Assembly (NCBI RefSeq): GCF_000156195.1
Contig: NZ_GG688325.1
Span: forward strand, 52,145-116,144
Direction: 5' to 3'
Length of the DNA: 64,000 nucleotides
DNA from: Bacteroides finegoldii DSM 17565
GTDB lineage: Bacteria > Bacteroidota > Bacteroidia > Bacteroidales > Bacteroidaceae
The notes beneath the pieces are model-generated. The model was not told the origin of the DNA, searched no databases, and was given only the letters and a program-made list of their open reading frames with translations. The stretch's first letter is position 1; every line of letters begins with the position of its first letter. Below, piece after piece: positions 1 through 6,255 of this stretch. The position numbers were made by a program, and so were the translations under genes.

Positions 1-153
1 CATACTACGTGTGCCTGAAACGATAAATAAGTCTATACAATCTGCAATCGGTGTTGCATTCTCCACTATATCAGAATAGATATACCGTTGTTCGTTATTC
101 GTACAACAGTAAACTTGAAAGTCGTCTATATTTTTAATATCGTCTATATTCAT
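1..153 (-). CDS. Hypothetical protein, partial at left edge
   Basis: The frame opens with an ATG at 153-151 and runs without a stop to the first base of the window, giving 51 codons (starting MNIDDIKNIDDFQVYCCTNN). I do not recognise the family. It lies 76 nt downstream of the recombinase on the same strand, so it is probably part of the same integrative element. The N-terminus is acidic with no signal peptide, and no strong ribosome-binding site is visible. The call as a gene rests on the open frame and on its position only. Confidence 0.45.
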   Translation of the reverse strand, partial: MNIDDIKNIDDFQVYCCTNNEQRYIYSDIVENATPIADCIDLFIVSGTRSM

Positions 154-229
154 ACTTTGTCAGAATTACCATTAATTTTTCGATAAACGCACCTTATGGT
201 GCAGTTCCTATTCACTATTAAATCACTGC

Positions 230-1336
230 CTAATCATCATCTAAACAATCCAGCGGATTGGGTATTTTGGCTTTATGGGCGTTCGACACGTGCAGGTAAA
301 TTGCTGTTGTTTTTATGTCGGTATGTCCCATAAGTTCCTGTATGGTTCTTAGGTCAGTCCCTTGTTCAAGTAGGTGGGTGGCAAATGTATGCCGGAGCAT
401 GTGCAGGTGTACCCGGTGCTTTATTCCGGCTTTTCTTGCCGCTTCTTTCAACACCTTAACCAGTGCGCTGGGTGAGTATTGTTCGCCCGACTGTTCGCCC
501 TCAAAAAGCCATTTCTGCGGTCTGTATTCCCGGTAGTAAGCCCTTAATTCGTTGAGCAACTTTTCCGACAGCAAGGAATATCTGCATTTCTTCCCTTTCC
601 CGGCAATCCTGATTAGCATACGTTCGCTGATGATGTCTTTCGGGGTAAGGTTCAAAAGTTCGCTTCGGCGTAGTCCGGCAGAGTATATAAGAGAAATCAT
701 ACACCGATGTTTTCGATTGGGCAACTGTGCGAAGATGCTTTTCATTTCTTCCCGGCTTAATACTTCGGGCAACGCCTTGTACTCTTTCGCACGGGCTATC
801 CCGCCATAATATTGCCGCCTGCCTTTCCGCACTTTCTCGTAATAGAACTTGATAGCATTGATACGCATATTCTGCTGGGTGGCGGATATATGTTTTTCCT
901 TTACCATATGGAGCATATAGCTGTTGATGTCCTCGACCGTCAGCAGGTCAAGGTCATGCCCCTTGTGGTATTCCATGAAGTCGCTGAAATAGATTTTATA
1001 GGCTTTTATGGTGGAAAGGCTGTACCGCTTCTGTTCCAGCAGTTCCAAGTAGCCTTTCGGCAGTGTGTATTCCCTTTTGGGTTTGGGATGCCGCACGTAA
1101 ACCCGGCTGTAATCAATATAGGCGTGGGGTGAATAGCGGTCGTAGAAATCCGGCAGGCTGAAAGCGGCTGACGCTATGTATGCAGAGCCGTTACCAGCCA
1201 TTTCCATGCCCGTGTCTTGGGCGAGCAGCAGGGCGACAGCCTGACTGTTCGCATATTCTATCCGTATGTAGTCCGTACCGTCCCTTGTTTCTTTGTGTAG
1301 CACGATGCTTCCTCTTTGTTTCTGAACCTTATTCAT
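230..1336 (-). CDS. Tyrosine recombinase/integrase
   Basis: This 368-residue phage-integrase-family protein would catalyse site-specific insertion and excision of the element at the left of the window. An N-terminal SAM-like core-binding domain lies around residues 90-175 and the catalytic domain around 195-360. The catalytic set is visible: Arg223 in AGLRRSELL, Lys in the GKGKK turn, His312 and Arg315 in HMLRH, His338 in MGH and the nucleophile Tyr347. An ATG at 1381 would add 15 residues, but a -7 box (TATCTTTG) lies between the two starts, so I prefer 1336. A palindrome that could bind the neighbouring TetR repressor sits just upstream. The gene is about 1 kb from a tRNA-Ser attachment site, as expected for an element that integrates there. 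Confidence 0.9.
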   Translation of the reverse strand: MNKVQKQRGSIVLHKETRDGTDYIRIEYANSQAVALLLAQDTGMEMAGNGSAYIASAAFSLPDFYDRYSPHAYIDYSRVYVRHPKPKREYTLPKGYLELLEQKRYSLSTIKAYKIYFSDFMEYHKGHDLDLLTVEDINSYMLHMVKEKHISATQQNMRINAIKFYYEKVRKGRRQYYGGIARAKEYKALPEVLSREEMKSIFAQLPNRKHRCMISLIYSAGLRRSELLNLTPKDIISERMLIRIAGKGKKCRYSLLSEKLLNELRAYYREYRPQKWLFEGEQSGEQYSPSALVKVLKEAARKAGIKHRVHLHMLRHTFATHLLEQGTDLRTIQELMGHTDIKTTAIYLHVSNAHKAKIPNPLDCLDDD

Positions 1337-1358
1337 GTCGCTGAATTTTGCTTCGCTC

Positions 1359-1401
1359 CAAAGATAAGATAAAAATACCATTATTTGAACATCTGTTCAA
1401 A
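1359..1401 (-). promoter_or_regulatory. Recombinase promoter with overlapping palindromic operator
   Basis: On the minus strand TATCTTTG at 1366-1359 matches the Bacteroides -7 consensus TAnnTTTG. A perfect 18-bp palindrome, TTTGAACA-TC-TGTTCAAA, lies at 1384-1401, where the -33 element would be expected. Its size, two-base centre and position between the TetR-family gene and the recombinase suggest an operator bound by that regulator to repress the recombinase. Binding is inferred. Confidence 0.6.
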
Positions 1402-1432
1402 AATAATCGAGGTTAAAAAAAACAAAAGAGTA

Positions 1433-2047
1433 TCAGGCTTTAAGCAGCGAATAGATATGACGAAAATTTTCTGCCAGTTCGTCCACGTTCAAACCGTTTA
1501 GAAATGCTTGTTCGTATGACAGTCCTAAAAACATTTGCCGGAACATGATAGCCGTTTTCTTCACGTCCGTGTTGCTCCTGATTTCCCCGCTTTCTTTTGC
1601 CTTCTGTATGACTTTCTCCCATAGGTCATAGTCTTGTCGGTAGATTTTCTCAATTTTCTGCCTGATGTCCGGATAGTACATGCGCACTTGTGACAGAAAG
1701 TGAAAGTAGTAGAAGTTAGGACTACAATCATGCGGGCTGCTATTATCGCCAATTAGTTCAACAATCCTTTTCATGGAAGCGGCTACCCCCGCCACGTATT
1801 GCCCGATGAACTCCGCCAACGTATCGGCAGGAGCGGCAAACTTGTTTTCCGGTTCGTGCATTTGCAACACGTATTTGTCCGCCACAGCCATGAATAAATC
1901 CAGCTTGTGCGGAAAATAATAAACGATACCCGTTTTTGTCACCCCGCAGGCTTTGGCAAGCATGATAATGCTTGCTTTCTCGTAGTTCATCCTGACAAAT
2001 ACGCCGAACGCTTTATCTATTACTTCTTCACGGTTAGTTATTATCAT
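1433..2047 (-). CDS. TetR/AcrR family transcriptional regulator
   Basis: This 204-residue protein has an N-terminal TetR helix-turn-helix (residues about 8-55, including the recognition segment ACGVTKTGIVYYFPHK) followed by an all-helical ligand-binding or dimerisation domain. The length is normal for the family. It is encoded directly upstream of the recombinase on the same strand, 96 nt from the preferred recombinase start, with a perfect palindrome in the gap. The simplest reading is a repressor that controls the recombinase and perhaps itself. No drug pump or enzyme gene is adjacent in the window that would suggest another target. The ligand is unknown. Confidence 0.88.
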   Translation of the reverse strand: MIITNREEVIDKAFGVFVRMNYEKASIIMLAKACGVTKTGIVYYFPHKLDLFMAVADKYVLQMHEPENKFAAPADTLAEFIGQYVAGVAASMKRIVELIGDNSSPHDCSPNFYYFHFLSQVRMYYPDIRQKIEKIYRQDYDLWEKVIQKAKESGEIRSNTDVKKTAIMFRQMFLGLSYEQAFLNGLNVDELAENFRHIYSLLKA

Positions 2048-2117
2048 ACACGTTTGTTTTTAATCGGTTACGAAGATACGGATTTTGTTTTAAGCATTTG
2101 TACCCCAGTGCTTTTTT

Positions 2118-2170
2118 TTAGTGCAAGGTGCAAGTATATATTTATATATATAGCTTGCACCTTGCACTAA
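2118..2170. repeat. 17-bp perfect inverted repeat near element end
   Basis: The arms at 2118-2134 and 2154-2170 are exact reverse complements (TTAGTGCAAGGTGCAAG and its complement), separated by 19 nt of alternating A and T. The repeat is 70 nt upstream of the TetR gene and about 190 nt from the attachment core. It could be a recombinase accessory site, a second operator or a terminator-like hairpin; the sequence does not decide. Confidence 0.75.
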
Positions 2171-2194
2171 CCCAAAAATATTTATTATCAGATA

Positions 2195-2226
2195 TTTGCG
2201 AGTTTCAAAAGAAAGCCGTATCTTTG
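2195..2226 (+). promoter_or_regulatory. Bacteroides-type promoter reading toward the attachment site
   Basis: TTTG at 2195-2198 and TATCTTTG at 2219-2226 are separated by exactly 20 nt, a full match to the Bacteroides housekeeping promoter pattern. No protein gene follows; transcription from here would cross the attachment core and reach the hairpin at 2382-2407. Confidence 0.6.
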
Positions 2227-2356
2227 AACCCGAAAGTTAGGCAGACAAACAGCGGTCAAAGTTGGACAAGCCCAACATCTGAAAATCGTTACTGTTTCGT
2301 TACCTATTTGAAATTTTGAAAGCAAAGTAGCTGAAATATAAGCGGTTAGATTTGTA

Positions 2357-2379
2357 GGTTCAAAACCCTGTCTCTCCGC
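2357..2379 (+). other. Attachment site: 3' fragment of a tRNA-Ser gene
   Basis: The sequence from 2357 to 2378 is the 3' part of a tRNA: the right half of a T-stem, a TTCAAAA T-loop, the CCCTG T-stem strand and a TCTCTCC acceptor strand with discriminator G. The 5' part of the tRNA is missing, and the bases before 2357 do not pair with the T-stem, so the match breaks inside the T-arm. Positions 2367-2379 read CCTGTCTCTCCGC, which I recall as the 13-bp core used by the Bacteroides mobilizable element NBU2 in tRNA-Ser genes. With a recombinase gene 1 kb away this is best read as one end of an integrated element; the restored tRNA-Ser should lie at the other end, outside the window. Confidence 0.8.
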
Positions 2380-2381
2380 TG

Positions 2382-2407
2382 AAAAGCAGCAAGTTAGCTG
2401 CTTTTTT
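2382..2407 (+). terminator. Rho-independent terminator after the tRNA fragment
   Basis: A 9-bp stem (AAAAGCAGC at 2382-2390 with GCTGCTTTT at 2397-2405), a 6-nt loop and a T-run follow the tRNA-Ser 3' fragment directly. This is probably the original terminator of the interrupted tRNA gene. Confidence 0.85.
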
Positions 2408-2437
2408 ATTTTATAGGGAAGCGAATTTTCCTCTTAA

Positions 2438-2525
2438 GGAGAGGTGCTCGAGTGGTTGAAGAGGCACGCCTGGAAAGCGTGTATACGCCAAAAGTGTATC
2501 ACGAGTTCGAATCTCGTTCTCTCCG
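2438..2525 (+). tRNA. tRNA-Ser (GGA)
   Basis: An 88-nt gene with the long variable arm expected of class II tRNAs. The acceptor strand GGAGAGG pairs with TCTCTCC (one G-T pair). The anticodon arm is CACGC-CTGGAAA-GCGTG, giving anticodon GGA, which reads serine UCC/UCU. The T-arm is CGAG(A)-type with loop TTCGAAT. It differs in the T-arm from the interrupted tRNA fragment upstream, so it is a separate serine tRNA and was not hit by the insertion. Confidence 0.95.
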
Positions 2526-2554
2526 CATTTTCATTATTTTTTTGATTATTTGAT

Positions 2555-2593
2555 GAAAACGGCTGTCTTGATTTGTCAGGAGAGTCGTTTTTT
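2555..2593 (+). terminator. Terminator after tRNA-Ser
   Basis: AAAACGGCT at 2556-2564 can pair with AGTCGTTTT at 2583-2591 (one G-T pair) and the 3' side runs into T residues. It closes the tRNA transcript. Confidence 0.65.
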
Positions 2594-2704
2594 GTGTTGT
2601 ATAGAGATACCGGGAAAATAAACCTGCCTTTGGCGGGGACTTTAGGTAAATAAATGTTTATCTTCGTATTTAATAGGTAGCAAACCTAAAAAAGATATTG
2701 AAGT

Positions 2705-5470
2705 ATGAGACGAATTTTACTGGGACTATGTTTTTTATCTTTCCTCAATAGTGCGTCCGGACAAGAAATTCCCTTGCCGGAGAGTATGCCGCAGGCTCAT
2801 CCGAGAGTGCTGACTACACCGGAAGGGAAGCAGGAAACGTGGAACTTGATTAAGACCGAAGAATGGGCAAAGGATGTTTTCGATAAGCTGAGAGAGCGTA
2901 CGGAGAAATATACCGATCTGACGGCCACCCGGCCGGATTGGTTGTTGTCGCGTCTGGCTATGTATTGGAAATCCCATGCTACTGAGGTATATATAAAAGG
3001 TGAAACTTTCGACCATGCGGGCGGTGAGAAAGCTCCGTATCCTACCGTGCGCTATACGGGAACACGTGGAACTGCCGCTACTCACGGCCGTCCCCGACTG
3101 GCGGATATTGTGCCGTACGATGATGATGATAACGGGAATGTGACATTCTGTAATAATGCGCTTCCCGACCGTCCTATGGAGAGTGTGCATCCGTCTAAAA
3201 CCGGGCGTAACATCGAAAGTCTGAATTGTGAGATATTGGGAATCGCCCGTGATGCTGCTTTCCTCTATTGGATGACGGAGGAGGAGAAATTTGCAAAGTT
3301 GGCAGCCGGAGTGTTCGATACTTATATGACGGGTATTTATTACAGAAATGTTCCGGTTGATCTGAATCACGGCCATCAGCAGACACTGGTGGGACTGACT
3401 TCCTTTGAAGTGATCCATGAAGATGCGTTGCATATCGCTGTCCCTCTATACGACTTCCTGTATGATTATCTGAAAGCAAACTACCCGCAGAAGATGGAAA
3501 TCTACGCCGGAGCATTCAAGAAATGGGCGGACAATATCATAGCGAACGGAGTGCCGCATAATAACTGGGATTTGTTGCAGGCACGGTTTATCATGAATGT
3601 GGGGCTGGTGCTGGAAGACAACAAGGCGTATGCCGACGGGAAAGGACGGGAATATTACATAGACTATGTGATGAACCGTTCCAGCATTCGTCAATGGAGC
3701 TTGACGCGTCTTGCCGAATATGGTTTTGACTCTAAAACGGGTATCTGGGCGGAATGTCCGGGATATAGCAGTGTGGTGATTAATGATTATGCCAATTTTG
3801 TGAATCAGTTTGACAACAACCTGCGATATGATTTGGTGAAGGCGATGCCTGTATTGTCGAAAGCGGTAGCGACAACCCCTCAATATCTGTTTCCCAACCG
3901 TATGATTTGCGGTTTCGGAGATACGCATCCGGGGTATCTGAACACTAATTTCTTTGTCCGTATGATACAGAATGCACAGGCAAACGGGAAGAAGGAACAG
4001 GAAGACTATTTCACTGCCTTGTTGAAATGCCTGAATCCCGGTGCCGGAAATGAGAAAGCGGAAAAGAAGAATGTGCGGGTGTCTGTCAATTCTTTTTTTG
4101 AAGATAAGCCATTGACGCTGAATCCGGAGGTGCAGGCGGGAAAGATAGAAGAATATGTCTCTCCTTTGTTCCATGCGCCTAACGTCTCTTGGCTGGTGCA
4201 GCGAAATGGTATGGATCCGCGCAGCAGTCTGATGATTTCGCAGAATGGAAGTGAGGGCAACCACATGCACGCCAACGGCATTTCTATGGAACTTTACGGA
4301 AAAGGATATGTGCTGGGACCCGATGCGGGTATCGGTCTTTTCCTGTATAGCGGGTTGGATTATGCGGAATATTATTCTCAGTTTCCGAGTCATAATACGG
4401 TTTGTGTAGATGGAATATCGAGTTATCCGGTGATGAAAAGCAATCATTCTTTTGAGTTGCTCTCCTGTTTCCCGGCTTCGGCGGAACCGGGTGGGGAGTT
4501 TACCTCTGTCACATACAGCAACCTCTATTTCCGCGAACCGGAAAGCAGGGCGGATCAGACGCGTATGATGAGTATCGTCACCACTGCTCCGGAAACGGGG
4601 TATTATGTGGATGTGTTCCGCAGTCGGAAAGAAAAAGGAGGGGACAAGATGCATGATTATTTTTATCATAATCTCGGGCAGACGCTCACATTGACCGCTG
4701 CCGACGGAACGGATCTGAATCTGCAGCCTACGGAGGAACTGGCGTTTGCCGGTGCGCATCTTTATGCCTATTCTTATTTATATGATAAGAAAGTGGCGGC
4801 TACCGGCAAGGATGTGAAAGCGACCTTTACCATTGATATGAAAGATAAGGGAGGCGATGATATATCCATGAATCTCTGGATGAAGGGAGAACCGGACCGT
4901 GAAGTCTTTACGGCTCTGTCGCCTATGACCGAAGGGTTGAGCCGTACACCCGGTATGCCTTATAATATAAAGGAGCAACCTACATTGACTTTTGTTGCCC
5001 GCCAGCATGGAGAGGCTTGGAACCGTCCTTTTGTCGCTGTTTATGAACCGAGTACACGGAAAGAGCCGTCGGCCATTCAGGCTGTGTCCTACTTTGATGC
5101 GGAGGAAACCGCTCTGACGGATTTTGCCGGAATCTGCGTGAAAAGCAAGAATGGGCGTACAGATCATATCTTCTCGCTTTCCGACGCTACGCAGACGGCT
5201 ACTTATCAAGGGATGAAAGTAAAAGCGGATTATGCGGTAATCAGTAACCGGTATGCGGGAGATAACCGTACGCTGTTTATGGGTAACGGAACGCAACTGA
5301 TAGCACCGGGAGTCAGTATCCGTACTTCTGTTCCCGCCAATGTTCTGCTCGAACAGAAGCAAGGGAAATGGTATATCTTGTCTTCCGCTTTTTGCACGGT
5401 GGTGATCGGCGGCAAGAAGATGAAAGTGGAAGCTGCACAGAAGACAAAAAGATGTATATCCTGTCCATAG
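2705..5470 (+). CDS. Heparinase II/III family protein, secreted
   Basis: This 921-residue protein has a signal peptide (MRRILLGLCFLSFLNSASG) and the two-part layout of the heparinase II/III group: an alpha/alpha-toroid N-terminal half (about residues 40-430) and a heparinase II/III-like beta-sandwich from about 500. The segment GNHMHANGISMELYGKGYVLG near residue 515 supplies the His-containing core of that domain, and HNNWD near residue 285 lies in the toroid. Such proteins are polysaccharide lyases that cleave beside uronic acids by beta-elimination, but the substrate cannot be read from sequence. It stands alone, between a tRNA terminator and a new promoter, about 5 kb before locus A. Whether it belongs to that locus is unknown. 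Confidence 0.82.
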   Translation: MRRILLGLCFLSFLNSASGQEIPLPESMPQAHPRVLTTPEGKQETWNLIKTEEWAKDVFDKLRERTEKYTDLTATRPDWLLSRLAMYWKSHATEVYIKGETFDHAGGEKAPYPTVRYTGTRGTAATHGRPRLADIVPYDDDDNGNVTFCNNALPDRPMESVHPSKTGRNIESLNCEILGIARDAAFLYWMTEEEKFAKLAAGVFDTYMTGIYYRNVPVDLNHGHQQTLVGLTSFEVIHEDALHIAVPLYDFLYDYLKANYPQKMEIYAGAFKKWADNIIANGVPHNNWDLLQARFIMNVGLVLEDNKAYADGKGREYYIDYVMNRSSIRQWSLTRLAEYGFDSKTGIWAECPGYSSVVINDYANFVNQFDNNLRYDLVKAMPVLSKAVATTPQYLFPNRMICGFGDTHPGYLNTNFFVRMIQNAQANGKKEQEDYFTALLKCLNPGAGNEKAEKKNVRVSVNSFFEDKPLTLNPEVQAGKIEEYVSPLFHAPNVSWLVQRNGMDPRSSLMISQNGSEGNHMHANGISMELYGKGYVLGPDAGIGLFLYSGLDYAEYYSQFPSHNTVCVDGISSYPVMKSNHSFELLSCFPASAEPGGEFTSVTYSNLYFREPESRADQTRMMSIVTTAPETGYYVDVFRSRKEKGGDKMHDYFYHNLGQTLTLTAADGTDLNLQPTEELAFAGAHLYAYSYLYDKKVAATGKDVKATFTIDMKDKGGDDISMNLWMKGEPDREVFTALSPMTEGLSRTPGMPYNIKEQPTLTFVARQHGEAWNRPFVAVYEPSTRKEPSAIQAVSYFDAEETALTDFAGICVKSKNGRTDHIFSLSDATQTATYQGMKVKADYAVISNRYAGDNRTLFMGNGTQLIAPGVSIRTSVPANVLLEQKQGKWYILSSAFCTVVIGGKKMKVEAAQKTKRCISCP

Positions 5471-5546
5471 ATTGATAATATTGTAATGTATTGGCAGACT
5501 GCTAAGGAAATATTGCAATAAAAAATAAAAAAAACGTAGGCAAACG

Positions 5547-5575
5547 TTGTGAATACCATATTTTTTCTAATTTTG
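5547..5575 (+). promoter_or_regulatory. Promoter of the DUF3575 operon
   Basis: TAATTTTG at 5568-5575 matches TAnnTTTG and TTG at 5547-5549 lies 18 nt upstream as a partial -33 element. The leader that follows contains a small hairpin (CTTGTC with GACAAG, 5582-5609) and a 14-nt tandem repeat that ends just before the start codon. Confidence 0.55.
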
Positions 5576-5632
5576 CGGTTTCTTGTCTGATTCGGAAGAA
5601 ACGGACAAGAAGTCCTTATTTATATAGGGCGG

Positions 5633-5661
5633 ATATTTAGTGGGAAATATTTAGTGGGAAA
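5633..5661 (+). repeat. Tandem 14-nt repeat in the leader at the ribosome-binding region
   Basis: ATATTTAGTGGGAA occurs twice in a row (starting at 5633 and 5647) immediately before the ATG at 5668. Each copy carries a purine-rich GTGGGAAA stretch that could serve as a ribosome-binding site, so gain or loss of a copy would change the initiation region. Confidence 0.7.
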
Positions 5662-5667
5662 ATAATT

Positions 5668-6225
5668 ATGGTATATGCACTGAGAAATGGTCGCAGAGTG
5701 GTCGCTCTGTTGTCATTTCTGTTATTGTGTTGTGGGGTACATGTACACGCACAACGAATGGCTGTGAAAACGAACACGTTGGGATGGCTGACTGCCAGCC
5801 CTAATGTCGAGGCCGAATTTGTTTTGGGTCGTCATATCTCTCTCAATATGGGAGTCGCTGCGAATCCGATCAGTACAGACAATTTTAAAACTACTTTCAC
5901 ACATTTTCAGCCGGAAGTACGTTATTGGTTAAACCGTCCGATGGTGAGCCATTTTCTAGGTGTCACCGCTTTCGCGAACAATTTTAATATGCTGGTTAAA
6001 GATGTGCATCACAAAGGCGATGCGCTGGCAGTCGGTTTGACGTACGGTTATGCTTGGGTGCTGAACGATCATTGGAATATTGAGGCGACGGCAGGTATCG
6101 GGGTGATGCGCTACCGTCAGTTTAAGTACGACAAGGGTGCTCCGAAACCGGATGCGGCGAATGACAGTAAGACAACGCTGGCGCCAGTGAAGCTGGGAGT
6201 GTCTTTTGTGTATATTATCCGGTAA
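5668..6225 (+). CDS. DUF3575 domain-containing outer-membrane protein
   Basis: A 185-residue protein with a signal peptide ending near HVHAQ and a body that matches the DUF3575 pattern: KTNTLGWLTASPNVEAEF after the signal, then alternating hydrophobic strands and a C-terminal SFVYIIR strand typical of a small outer-membrane barrel. In Bacteroides, DUF3575 genes are often found in fimbria-related envelope operons beside OmpA-like proteins. Here the next gene, 30 nt downstream, is such an OmpA-like protein, so the first two genes of this operon resemble that arrangement, but no fimbrillin gene is present. The biochemical role is unknown. Confidence 0.82.
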   Translation: MVYALRNGRRVVALLSFLLLCCGVHVHAQRMAVKTNTLGWLTASPNVEAEFVLGRHISLNMGVAANPISTDNFKTTFTHFQPEVRYWLNRPMVSHFLGVTAFANNFNMLVKDVHHKGDALAVGLTYGYAWVLNDHWNIEATAGIGVMRYRQFKYDKGAPKPDAANDSKTTLAPVKLGVSFVYIIR

Positions 6226-6255
6226 CGGAACGAACATTTATAGTTAGAAAAGAGA

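Noticed and set aside
2232..2378. Complete second tRNA or tmRNA gene upstream of tRNA-Ser(GGA)
   Set aside because: Only the T-loop, one T-stem strand and the acceptor strand are present. No matching 5' acceptor, D-arm or anticodon arm is found upstream, and the tmRNA hallmark ends do not fit.
1..2380. Insertion sequence
   Set aside because: The only recombination enzyme is a tyrosine recombinase with an attachment site in a tRNA, not a DDE transposase with terminal repeats. No transposase gene was found in the window.
3446..4759. Long open frame on the minus strand inside the heparinase gene
   Set aside because: The encoded sequence is rich in Arg, His and Ile with no domain, and the plus-strand gene over it is a clear family member. 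Similar antisense frames occur opposite the OmpA-like gene (7279-8808).
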